Positions 52,256 through 59,990 of a DNA stretch of 64,000 bases are shown here, one piece after another. A program made the position numbers and the translations under genes. Origin of the DNA: Roseivirga thermotolerans (GTDB taxonomy: Bacteria; Bacteroidota; Bacteroidia; Cytophagales; Cyclobacteriaceae); assembly GCF_014653175.1 (NCBI RefSeq), contig NZ_BNAG01000001.1, positions 930,001 through 994,000 of the forward strand. Direction: 5' to 3'. Within the stretch, counting starts at the first letter, position 1; each line of letters begins with the position of its first letter. Below the pieces are notes generated by a model. It was not told the DNA's origin. It saw nothing but the letters and a program-made list of their open reading frames with translations, and ran no database searches.

Positions 52256-53071
52256 ATGAAAAAGAATCAGGTAAGTCTCATCATCATTGCTATAGCGGCC
52301 ATAGTTGGTCTCTACAGCCTGCCTCGAGTGGTAGTTGACAATGACAATGAGGCTTCTGCTGAGTTTATTGATGAGTCTACTCCGGGAGGAGTTATCGACC
52401 ATAGCTCGGCAATCCCTGAAGAAATACAACCTAAGATTGACTACTGGAAAAGTCAATTATTTGCAAATGGCAACATACAGCCTAATAATGAAGCTCTCGA
52501 TTCATTAATGGCTGTTTTTCAGCAAATCAACCAGTACGACAGTGCTGCTTATTTTGCTAACACCTTTGCAGAGAGGTTCAATTCAACAGAACACTGGCGA
52601 AAGGCCGGTGATGCTTATTTCGAGGCATTTACCTATGCCATTAATGAGCAAAAAACTAGTTTATTGGGAAATAAGGCAAGAGAAGCTTACCAGATCGTAT
52701 TAGAGGCTCAGCCAGACAACTTAGATGTAAAGCACAATGTTGCGCTTACCTATGTGGCCGGTCCGAGCCCAATGCAGGGTATTATGATGCTGAGAGAAAT
52801 TATAGAAGAAGATCCCAGCAACGAAAAAGCCCTCATGAGCATGGGAAGAATGTCGATCAACACAGGTCAGTTTGAAAACGGCATTGAGCGTTTCCAGTCT
52901 CTGGTGCAATATTATCCCAACCATATTGAAGGAAACTTCTTTTTGGGCGTGTGTTATTTCGAAGCCGGACAAATGGTGAAGGCTCGGGCACAGTTCGAAA
53001 AAATAAAAACATTAGATGCTAGTGAGCAGATTCTGACCGCTGCGAATGAGTATCTGCAGAGAATCAAGTAA
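52256..53071 (+). CDS. Membrane-anchored TPR protein
   Basis: A 271-residue protein from ATG 52256, 18 bp after the HU stop. The N-terminus (KNQVSLIIIAIAAIVGLYSL) is a membrane anchor or uncleaved signal, with the rest predicted outside the cytoplasm. Tetratricopeptide repeats cover about 105-265 (EHWRKAGDAYFEAFTYA, DNLDVKHNVALTYV, EKALMSMGRMSINTGQFENG, IEGNFFLGVCYFEAGQMVKA). A scaffold or interaction role is inferred. Confidence 0.88.
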   Translation: MKKNQVSLIIIAIAAIVGLYSLPRVVVDNDNEASAEFIDESTPGGVIDHSSAIPEEIQPKIDYWKSQLFANGNIQPNNEALDSLMAVFQQINQYDSAAYFANTFAERFNSTEHWRKAGDAYFEAFTYAINEQKTSLLGNKAREAYQIVLEAQPDNLDVKHNVALTYVAGPSPMQGIMMLREIIEEDPSNEKALMSMGRMSINTGQFENGIERFQSLVQYYPNHIEGNFFLGVCYFEAGQMVKARAQFEKIKTLDASEQILTAANEYLQRIK

Positions 53072-53092
53072 AAACATTAAAACATTAAGATT

Positions 53093-53182
53093 ATGCCTTG
53101 CGGTAAAAAAAGAAAAAGACATAAGATTGCTACTCACAAAAGAAAGAAGAGGCTAAGAAAGAACAGACATAAGAAGAAGTAA
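53093..53182 (+). CDS. 29-residue basic ribosome-type protein (AURKAIP1/COX24, bS22-like)
   Basis: From ATG 53093: MPCGKKRKRHKIATHKRKKR, then LRKNRHKKK and TAA. Nineteen of 29 residues are Lys, Arg or His. The sequence matches the pattern of the tiny Bacteroidota proteins annotated as AURKAIP1/COX24-domain, related to bS22-type ribosomal proteins; that match is from memory. It lies 21 bp after the TPR gene and 60 bp before rng, conserved company for it. Too short for usual gene-finding thresholds. Confidence 0.85.
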   Translation: MPCGKKRKRHKIATHKRKKRLRKNRHKKK

Positions 53183-53241
53183 GGGATTACCTTACCTGCA
53201 CTTATTTATTGTTCTGATTTTTAACACTAACCTCTACTACC

Positions 53242-54798
53242 TTGAGTAATGAATTAATCATTAATTCAACTCAGAATGGTAGTCGTATAGCCCTTCTAAA
53301 GGAGAAAAGTTTAGTTGAGTTCCATCATGATAATGATGAGAACAAATTTAAAGTCGGAGATATTTATCTGGGAACGGTTAAGAAAATCGTTCCCGGTCTA
53401 AATGCCGCGTTCATTGATATTGGGTACGAAAAGGACGCTTTTCTGCACTACCTTGATTTAGGTCCGCAGATTAAGTCGTTGAACAAGTACACCAAGCAGG
53501 CGCTTTCAAACAAGCATGCCTCCGGATCATTGGCCAATTTTAAAGGCGAGCCGGATATCAATAAACTTGGTAAAATGAATCAGGTGCTGACTAAAGGTCA
53601 GCAAATACTGGTTCAGATTGTCAAAGAACCAATTTCCACCAAAGGGCCTCGACTAACATGTGAGTTGTCGATAGCTGGGCGCTATATGGTTTTAGTGCCC
53701 TTTTCCAATGCCATCAATATTTCTAAAAAAATTACTGATGGTGAGGAACGCAAACGCCTATTGCGTTTGATCTCTTCTATTAAACCAGAAAACTTTGGCT
53801 GTATAATTCGCACCGTAGCCAAAGGAAAGAACGTAACCGAACTAGACAAGGACTTAAGAAATCTTGAAGAAACCTGGAAACAGGGCATCAAGAAACTGCA
53901 CAGCACCAAGCCTCGCGAAAAAGTGATTGGTGAAATGAGCCGTGCTTCTTCCTTGTTGAGGGATATTTTGAATGAATCTTTTGATAGCCTGGTAACAGAC
54001 GACAAGGAGATTCATGATGAAATAAAGGAGTACATCCGAAAGATTGCTCCCGACAAAGAAAAGATTGTAAAACTCTATACCGGCAAAGCCAAAATCTTTG
54101 AGGCTTTTGGAATAGAGAAGCAACTCAAGTCTTTGTTTGGTAAGTCAGTGAGCCTTCCGCGCGGAGGATACTTAATTATTGAGCATACCGAAGCCCTACA
54201 CGTAATTGACGTAAACAGTGGCAATAAGTCTAATGCAGGCGAAGATCAGGAGTCTACGGCTTTGGCCGTAAACCTTGAAGCGGCTAAGGAAATTGCCCGA
54301 CAGCTTAGGCTTAGGGACATGGGAGGGATCATTGTGATTGACTTCATTGACATGCGAAAGCCCGAAAATAAAAAGAAGCTTTACGCAGAAATGAAGGAGG
54401 TTATGAAGTCTGACAGGGCAAAGAATACCATTTTGCCGCTCACTAAGTTTGGGCTCATGCAAATAACCCGTCAGAGGGTTAGGCCGGAACTCAACATTAC
54501 AACAAGAGAGGCTTGCCCAACCTGTAATGGAACCGGCTCGGTAAGTGCTACCATCTTGGTGTCCGACCTAATAGAAAAGAACCTGGAGTATTTGCTCACC
54601 ACTCAAAACGAAAAGAGTGTAACCATTGCATTACATCCTTTCCTCCATGCATACTTCACCAAAGGGGTGTTTTCCAAACGCTGGCAATGGTATAGAAAAT
54701 ACCACACCTGGGTAAAACTGGAAAAAGACAGCTCTTTAGGTCTCAACCAGTATGTTTTTTACAACAAGTTGGGAGAAGAGATTGAGTTGAAAGCCTAA
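53242..54798 (+). CDS. rng: Ribonuclease G/E
   Basis: A 518-residue protein with TTG start at 53242 (MSNELIINSTQNGSRIALLK), the typical family beginning. S1 RNA-binding region about 35-130 (GDIYLGTVKKIVPGLNAAFI, DIGYEKDAFLHY), catalytic Asp residues in HVIDVNSG and IIVIDFIDM, and the zinc-link pair in CPTCNGTGS. The C-terminal scaffold of RNase E is absent, as expected for RNase G types. Acts in rRNA and mRNA processing. Confidence 0.96.
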   Translation: MSNELIINSTQNGSRIALLKEKSLVEFHHDNDENKFKVGDIYLGTVKKIVPGLNAAFIDIGYEKDAFLHYLDLGPQIKSLNKYTKQALSNKHASGSLANFKGEPDINKLGKMNQVLTKGQQILVQIVKEPISTKGPRLTCELSIAGRYMVLVPFSNAINISKKITDGEERKRLLRLISSIKPENFGCIIRTVAKGKNVTELDKDLRNLEETWKQGIKKLHSTKPREKVIGEMSRASSLLRDILNESFDSLVTDDKEIHDEIKEYIRKIAPDKEKIVKLYTGKAKIFEAFGIEKQLKSLFGKSVSLPRGGYLIIEHTEALHVIDVNSGNKSNAGEDQESTALAVNLEAAKEIARQLRLRDMGGIIVIDFIDMRKPENKKKLYAEMKEVMKSDRAKNTILPLTKFGLMQITRQRVRPELNITTREACPTCNGTGSVSATILVSDLIEKNLEYLLTTQNEKSVTIALHPFLHAYFTKGVFSKRWQWYRKYHTWVKLEKDSSLGLNQYVFYNKLGEEIELKA

Positions 54799-54824
54799 GC
54801 TTTAGGCTAGTTTAAGGATAAAAT

Positions 54825-54855
54825 AAAACCCCGATCTTTTCAGGTCGGGGTTTTT
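54825..54855. terminator. Bidirectional intrinsic terminator between rng and the barrel gene
   Basis: AAAACCCCGA and TCGGGGTTTTT arms around a ten-base loop, with A-run before and T-run after. It serves rng on the plus strand and the convergent barrel gene on the minus strand. Confidence 0.85.
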
Positions 54856-54875
54856 AATGTCTCTTTATCCGGGGG

Positions 54876-55529
54876 TTAAAACTTAATGCCAAACTCAATG
54901 GCAATCAGGCTGTTTTTAACCTTCAGATCGTCTAAGGAGTTGCTCTGTTCTTTTACCTGGTTGATGAAGCCAATGTTGTAATTGATTGAGGCAAAGAGGC
55001 TGGTTTGTACTCCAATAGCTCTTTCTACGCCTCCTCCAAAATTTCCGTTAATGTCGAAATGCTGAAATTCCGTGATAAGGTTGATATTCTCGGTTTTGTT
55101 ATTGGTGTTTAACCGCACTTCGGGGATAACCCCAAAATTGAAAAACAGCTTGGTGTCTAACAAAACCTCATTGGTATAGAGCTTAATAAGTGCAGGTAGC
55201 TGAATGTATTCGTGATCATATTCGGCACTGGTAGGTGTGCCACCAAAATAAGCTGCATCGGTGGCCGTTACTTTAGTGTTACGGCTGGCATAGTTTATCC
55301 CTGTATGAAAGTAGTAATTGTCTTTGAAGGGAATATCTACAAAAGCGCCTATCAGAAACTTCACCGTGGAGCCATTTCTTTCAAAAGTGGTCGAATTGCC
55401 ATCGGTACTTGCTCTAACATAGGACACCGTTGGTGCCAGCTTCACCCCAATTCTGTAATCCTCAATTTGTGCCGTTACTTTTTGACTCAAAAATAAGGCG
55501 ATCAGTGCAGTGAAAACGTATTTTTTCAT
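54876..55529 (-). CDS. Outer-membrane beta-barrel protein (PorT-like superfamily)
   Basis: A 217-residue protein from ATG 55529 with signal peptide MKKYVFTALIALFLSQKVTA. The mature protein is a chain of alternating strands (YRIGVKLAPTVSYVRA, FLIGAFVDIPFKDNYYFHTG, YIQLPALIKLYTN) ending in IEFGIKF with a terminal aromatic, as in small 8-stranded barrels. Divergent from gldB; this could be the PorT/SprT-like type IX factor, but the general barrel family is so broad that I leave the symbol blank. Confidence 0.82.
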   Translation of the reverse strand: MKKYVFTALIALFLSQKVTAQIEDYRIGVKLAPTVSYVRASTDGNSTTFERNGSTVKFLIGAFVDIPFKDNYYFHTGINYASRNTKVTATDAAYFGGTPTSAEYDHEYIQLPALIKLYTNEVLLDTKLFFNFGVIPEVRLNTNNKTENINLITEFQHFDINGNFGGGVERAIGVQTSLFASINYNIGFINQVKEQSNSLDDLKVKNSLIAIEFGIKF

Positions 55530-55548
55530 GTGGGATAAAATAAATGAA

Positions 55549-55556
55549 TAGTTTTG
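55549..55556 (+). promoter_or_regulatory. Candidate -7 box (TAGTTTTG) for gldB
   Basis: Exact TAnnTTTG match 17 bases before ATG 55574. No TTTG at the expected -33 distance. Confidence 0.42.
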
Positions 55557-55573
55557 TCTTTTAAAAAGTGAGT

Positions 55574-56857
55574 ATGTCTAAACCGTGGTTTTTTTTACTA
55601 TTTGTGCTGTTGTTAGCCGCATGTTCCAACGATGATTGTAGCGAAAATGTTGACTACTCGGCAGTAGATATTGACCTTGCTTTTGAAGACCTCACCCATG
55701 CCATTTATGGCATTGAAAGCCGGGAAGAGTTGGTGAGCTTTTTTGAGGAGAACCCGGTGGTACGCGATTACTTTTTTGGCTTTGGCGATTTAATACCAAA
55801 GCAGAATTTTTTAAACGAAGTGCTACGATTCACCCAGGTGCCAAAAGTGAAGGCCATATTTAAGGCCCCTGACTTTGAACGTTTCCAGGAGCTGCTCGAT
55901 CAGAATCGTGATGTCCGTGAATATCTCACTTATGAATACTTGATGGCCAATAAGCAAAAAAGCCTGGAGGATATCTATGAATTGCTTAAGGGCTCTCGGC
56001 TGGAAGATCTGACCAATACGGAGGCTATTGACCAGTATCTGGAATCTAACCCTGAGGAATACGAATACTTTAAATTTGTCTTTGGTTTTCAGACCCCTGA
56101 AGATTTACTCAACGAAAACTTTGAGCTGCTACAGAACCCTTACGTAGACACACTCTACCAAGAAACCCTGGCACTAATTAGTGCCCAAGAAGTGGCCTAC
56201 GAGTTAGATCAGGCCTTTGGAAGACTTAAGGGCATATACCCTGATTTTAGTGCTCCCAAAGTACAGGCGGTATACTCAGCTTTTGGAAAAGACCTATTTT
56301 TGTCAGACTCGCTCATTGTAATTGGCTTAGATTATTACCTGGGAGAAGAAGCCTCTTACCGACCCAACATATACGACTATATTCTCAATCGCATGAGCCC
56401 CGACCATTTGGTTCCTCAGCTTATGCAGTTTATGTCGCTTCGCTACAACAAGACAAAACAGGACAGCCGAACTGTTTTAGATGAAATGATCTACTACGGC
56501 AAGGCCATGGCTTTTGCCAAACAAATGTTGCCGTGCGTTAATGACAGCCTAATTATTGGCTATTCACGTCAACAACTGGCCGATGCCACAGTGAGTGAAG
56601 CGTTAATCTGGTCGCACTTCGTAGAGGAGAGGCTCCTTTATAGTGAAGACCCTACTGCCATTACCCGATATATTGACGAGCGTCCAAGCGTATTAGAGAT
56701 AGATAAGCGATGTCCTGGCCGAATTGGCCAATGGCTGGGCTGGCAAATTGTAAATGCCTATATGAAAGAAACGGGGGCAGATTTTAAAGAGCTGATGGCT
56801 GAAACAGATGCACAGAAAATACTTATGCAGTCAAAATATAGACCTCGCTCTCGCTAG
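55574..56857 (+). CDS. gldB: Gliding motility lipoprotein GldB
   Basis: A 427-residue protein. The frame opens at GTG 55568, but ATG 55574 gives a lipoprotein signal MSKPWFFLLFVLLLAACSND (lipobox LAAC). GldB features include VIGLDYYLGEEASYRPNIYD, MIYYGKAMAFAKQMLPCVND and CPGRIGQWLGWQIVNAYMKE near the C-terminus. The N-terminal 200 residues are highly acidic and helical. GldB is essential for gliding in Flavobacterium; its mechanism is unclear. The last 35 bases overlap the convergent glycosyltransferase gene. Confidence 0.9.
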   Translation: MSKPWFFLLFVLLLAACSNDDCSENVDYSAVDIDLAFEDLTHAIYGIESREELVSFFEENPVVRDYFFGFGDLIPKQNFLNEVLRFTQVPKVKAIFKAPDFERFQELLDQNRDVREYLTYEYLMANKQKSLEDIYELLKGSRLEDLTNTEAIDQYLESNPEEYEYFKFVFGFQTPEDLLNENFELLQNPYVDTLYQETLALISAQEVAYELDQAFGRLKGIYPDFSAPKVQAVYSAFGKDLFLSDSLIVIGLDYYLGEEASYRPNIYDYILNRMSPDHLVPQLMQFMSLRYNKTKQDSRTVLDEMIYYGKAMAFAKQMLPCVNDSLIIGYSRQQLADATVSEALIWSHFVEERLLYSEDPTAITRYIDERPSVLEIDKRCPGRIGQWLGWQIVNAYMKETGADFKELMAETDAQKILMQSKYRPRSR

Positions 56858-58052
56858 CCTTCAAGTGGTTCTCGTTACTCAAAACCTTGGTGAGCTTTTC
56901 AACTTGTAGTTTTTTAGAGTACAGCTTTTCTGCTATTTGTCGGGCATTGTTCTTATACTGTTCCAACAGCTCTTTCTTCTCTATGAACGGCATTAGTTTG
57001 ACAAGAAATTCTTCGGGCTTTTCCGGGTGTGCATAAAACCCACACTCATACTGCTCTACAAGGTCTTTGGTCCACCCGGCAGAATTCACAATCGTGAGTT
57101 TGCCCGAAGCAAGACTATCAAACATTTTGTTGGGGCTGTTCGTACCCAACACGGGTATATTGGCAAAACACACATAAGTGGCGTCTGTAATGTTCAGTAT
57201 TCTTCTAACCCCCTCTTTGTTTTGATGACCGATAAACTCCACATTAGAGAGCTTTCTCAAATAGGCCGTAAGCTTTATTTTACTCAACTGGGATCCCTGA
57301 CCAACTACCTTAAAGCCTATGTTAAGGTCTTTTTTCTTACAAAGTGCAGCCACATCGAGCAAATACTCTAAATGGTTGGTAACACCTATGCTACCAATGT
57401 AAGTGATAATAAAAGGTTCTCGGGCATGATAAAACTCGGCCAGCTTAGGATCCTTTTCTTCCTTTCTAAAAAACTGACAGTCGGCCATGTTGGGAATAAG
57501 AAACACTTCTTTTTCCGGTACAGTCTTTACAATCCAGTCGCGCATGCCGGGCGATAGAGCCACAATTTTATCTGCTCCTGTATATATTTTCTTTTCTAGC
57601 CTGTATAAGTAGCTTTTGAGTACAATGCCTCGAATAGCGCCTAATTCAATAGGCGCTGTTGGCCATAAGTCGCGCACCTCAAAAATGTATGGAATACCCC
57701 TCTTTTTTTTAAGCCAAAGGCCAATAAGACCTACTGTTAAAGGAGTGCTGGTAATATAGGCCTTGTCAATACTGTTAATGCTTTTAGCGTAGCGCTTGGC
57801 CAGCTTCACAAACTTGAGAAATGCCCAAATTCGTTTCAGAAAGCCCATTTCGTTAGCATAGCGCACAGGTAAATAGTGTACGGTTATACCGTCAACCTCT
57901 GTTCGGGTGTAAATAGCCTCATTGTGGCTGGTGAGCATTTCTACTTCATAACCATTTTCAACCAGGCCTTTCGCCAGATAATAAGAGCGAATGGCTCCCC
58001 CTTCAAGAGGAGTTTTAAAGTATTGGTGAATGTATAAAATGCGTTGAGCCAC
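56823..58052 (-). CDS. Glycosyltransferase family 4 (WbuB-like)
   Basis: A 409-residue protein with GTG start at 58052 (MAQRILYIHQYFKTPLEGGA). Two Rossmann-like halves of a GT-B fold: the N-terminal half has YFKTPLEGGAIRSYYLAKGL and FEVRDLWPTAPIELG; the C-terminal half has YIGSIGVTNHLEYLLDVAAL and NSPNKMFDSLASGKLTIV, the region that binds the sugar nucleotide. The WbuB-like group adds sugars to lipid-linked polysaccharide precursors. Its 3' end overlaps gldB by 35 bp. Confidence 0.92.
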   Translation of the reverse strand: MAQRILYIHQYFKTPLEGGAIRSYYLAKGLVENGYEVEMLTSHNEAIYTRTEVDGITVHYLPVRYANEMGFLKRIWAFLKFVKLAKRYAKSINSIDKAYITSTPLTVGLIGLWLKKKRGIPYIFEVRDLWPTAPIELGAIRGIVLKSYLYRLEKKIYTGADKIVALSPGMRDWIVKTVPEKEVFLIPNMADCQFFRKEEKDPKLAEFYHAREPFIITYIGSIGVTNHLEYLLDVAALCKKKDLNIGFKVVGQGSQLSKIKLTAYLRKLSNVEFIGHQNKEGVRRILNITDATYVCFANIPVLGTNSPNKMFDSLASGKLTIVNSAGWTKDLVEQYECGFYAHPEKPEEFLVKLMPFIEKKELLEQYKNNARQIAEKLYSKKLQVEKLTKVLSNENHLKASESEVYILTA

Positions 58053-58240
58053 TAAATGTCAATTCGTTTTGCTTTCGATCCAATCAGCTTTTTTAACCTT
58101 TTAATTCCCAAAACGAGTATTCAACCTAAACTCTCCATGCCTGTCTGCCGACAAGCCGACTTTGAGCTGGGGCAAAAATCTCGCTTGTCGAAGGGCTTGA
58201 TCAAAAGAATTAAACACTATCCTAAACTTACGAAAAATTG

Positions 58241-58894
58241 CTATCGCAAAATGTTTTCCTTCTTCTCGAAGTAACGGCAAAAGTGAGTGAGGTGGCACTC
58301 GTCACATTTGGGCTTCCGAGCCAGGCAGGTATACCTTCCATGCAAAATGAGCCAATGATGAGCCAGTGGTATTACCTCCTTGTCTAAGTGTTTTACCAGT
58401 TGTTTTTCAACGGCAAGAGGAGTAGAGGCGTTTTGGTTTACAAGCCCAAGTCGTTTTGAAACTCGAAACACGTGCGTATCGACCGCCATGGAAGGTTGGT
58501 TCCAGATGACCGAAGTAATTACGTTGGCTGTTTTTCTTCCAACTCCGGGTAGTTTCTGAAGATCTTCAATGGTGCTGGGTATTTGTGAATCGAATTGCTC
58601 TACCAGCATCTTGCCCAGCCCGAGCAAGTGCTTTGTTTTATTGTTGGGGTAAGAAACAGACTTAATGTAAGGAAAGAGTTCATCGAAACTGGAAGCCGCC
58701 AGGTGTTCCGGAGTAGGAAAATCGGCAAACAGCTTAGGGGTAACCATATTTATACGCTTATCGGTGCATTGGGCCGATAAAACAACAGCAACCAGTAATT
58801 CAAACGGGTTGCTGTAGTTCAATTCAGTTTCAGCCTGCGGCTGATTTTCTTTAAAGTAAGTTACAAATGCCTCGTACCTTTCTTTCCTTGTCAT
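58241..58894 (-). CDS. nth: Endonuclease III
   Basis: A 217-residue protein from ATG 58894, full length. Helix-hairpin-helix with catalytic Lys in LQKLPGVGRKTANVI, catalytic Asp in MAVDTHVFRVSKRLGL, and the 4Fe-4S ligands in CLARKPKCDECHLTHFC. It excises oxidised pyrimidines. It starts 14 bp after the small protein behind an ECF sigma factor and is probably part of that operon. Confidence 0.96.
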   Translation of the reverse strand: MTRKERYEAFVTYFKENQPQAETELNYSNPFELLVAVVLSAQCTDKRINMVTPKLFADFPTPEHLAASSFDELFPYIKSVSYPNNKTKHLLGLGKMLVEQFDSQIPSTIEDLQKLPGVGRKTANVITSVIWNQPSMAVDTHVFRVSKRLGLVNQNASTPLAVEKQLVKHLDKEVIPLAHHWLILHGRYTCLARKPKCDECHLTHFCRYFEKKENILR

Positions 58895-58908
58895 TCCGCT
58901 AAAATAAG

Positions 58909-59145
58909 CTATTCAACGGAATGAAGGTGGAATGATTTGGAATAACTGGTAATAGCGTCAATAGCTTTGTCAGAAGGTGTTTTCATGGCACTGTCTAATT
59001 CAGACACAATGTCTAACATACCCTGAAAGTTTTGAGCTAACTCATCATCGAAAAGCATAGCGCTTAGTATTTCAGCATTTTCCTCCTCAGAGGTTTCTTG
59101 ATAAATGTAACGTACTAGGTCATCTTGGGTAAAGGTTTTGATCAT
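58909..59145 (-). CDS. Small acidic protein in the ECF sigma operon
   Basis: A 78-residue protein. Of two ATGs (59154 and 59145) the second, giving MIKTFTQDDLVRYIYQETSE, looks like the natural start. It overlaps the sigma-factor 3' end by 26 bp. Helical, acidic, without membrane segment or zinc-finger. Position suggests a cytoplasmic partner or modulator of the sigma factor; ordinary Bacteroidota ECF anti-sigma factors are longer and membrane-bound. No family recognised. Confidence 0.78.
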   Translation of the reverse strand: MIKTFTQDDLVRYIYQETSEEENAEILSAMLFDDELAQNFQGMLDIVSELDSAMKTPSDKAIDAITSYSKSFHLHSVE

Positions 59146-59719
59146 AGGCAACATTCTTTTTGTCCATCTTTTTTCTCAGGTTTATGAGAGCATAGCGCAT
59201 ACGACCCAAAGCAGTATTGATGCTAACCCCTGTGGAGTCGGCAATTTCCTGAAAGCTCATTTGCATATAATGCCTCATCATTAAAACCTCACGCTGAGCA
59301 TCGGGCAATTCTTTAATCAAATCGCGTAGCAAAGCATGAGTATCTTGTTTTATCTGTTTAGACTCCATAGAGTCTTCTGAAAATTCCAGTGTGTTGAACA
59401 CGCTACTGCCATCTTCCATGACTATGGTTGGGTAACGTTTTGCTTTTCGGAAGTTATCAATCGCCAGGTTGTGGGCTATTCGGGTTACCCAAGGGAGAAA
59501 CTTTCCCTCCTCGTTGTACCGGCCACTTTTGACCGTTTTAACCACCTTAACAAATACCTCTTGCATAAGGTCTTCTGCCAAATACTGATCCTTTACGATC
59601 AGATAAATGGTGGTGTAAATCTTTTTCTTGTGACGATTGACCAGCGTAGAAAATGCCTCTTCGTTACCATTTTTATACTGCGATATTAGTTGGCTATCGC
59701 TTACAGTATATTTCCTCAT
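59120..59719 (-). CDS. RNA polymerase ECF sigma factor
   Basis: A 199-residue protein from ATG 59719. Region 2 has NEEAFSTLVNRHKKKIYTTI, YLAEDLMQEVFVKVVK and FLPWVTRIAHNLAIDNFRKA; region 4 has LPDAQREVLMMRHYMQMSFQ followed by EIADSTGVSINTALGRMRYA. It directs RNA polymerase to a regulon not visible here. The gene heads a unit with a small protein and nth, divergent from uvrA, which raises the possibility of a damage-related regulon. Confidence 0.95.
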   Translation of the reverse strand: MRKYTVSDSQLISQYKNGNEEAFSTLVNRHKKKIYTTIYLIVKDQYLAEDLMQEVFVKVVKTVKSGRYNEEGKFLPWVTRIAHNLAIDNFRKAKRYPTIVMEDGSSVFNTLEFSEDSMESKQIKQDTHALLRDLIKELPDAQREVLMMRHYMQMSFQEIADSTGVSINTALGRMRYALINLRKKMDKKNVAYDQNLYPR

Positions 59720-59800
59720 GTTCTTAATGTTAGGTTAACGTAGAGGTTTATATCATATTGTGCTGGTTAGGGTTAGACATTAATTACTTAGAACTAAACT

Positions 59801-59831
59801 CAAATGTATTAAAAGTTAAAAACAAAGCAAA
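59801..59831 (-). promoter_or_regulatory. Full Bacteroidota promoter for the sigma / nth operon
   Basis: On the minus strand TTTG (complement of 59828-59831), a 19-base spacer, then TACATTTG (complement of 59801-59808): an exact fit to TTTG-N19-TAnnTTTG. The transcript would start near 59797, leaving a leader of about 78 bases. Confidence 0.65.
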
Positions 59832-59975
59832 TTCGTTAACTAGTTCTTTCGTTTTATTTTTACAACTGAGAAAATTCTGTGCGCCAAATTATCCTCAATG
59901 ATTGTGCCAGAACACCTTTATTAAATTCGGAATAAAGAGTCGGCCATTGAGCAACATTTAAGTTGCTGGCTCTGT

Positions 59976-59983
59976 TATCTTTG
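59976..59983 (+). promoter_or_regulatory. Candidate -7 box (TATCTTTG) for uvrA
   Basis: Exact TAnnTTTG followed by C, only seven bases before ATG 59991; the transcript would have a very short leader. TTG at 59963 is too close for a -33 box and TTG at 59947 too far. Confidence 0.45.
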
Positions 59984-59990
59984 CAATCTC

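Noticed and set aside
51920-52456. 178-codon minus-strand frame opposite the HU and TPR genes
   Set aside because: It is fully antisense to two well-recognised genes and has no family-like sequence.
58056-58274. 72-codon plus-strand frame between the glycosyltransferase and nth
   Set aside because: It overlaps the nth 3' end antisense, and its sequence shows no recognisable features. The 188-bp gap appears non-coding.
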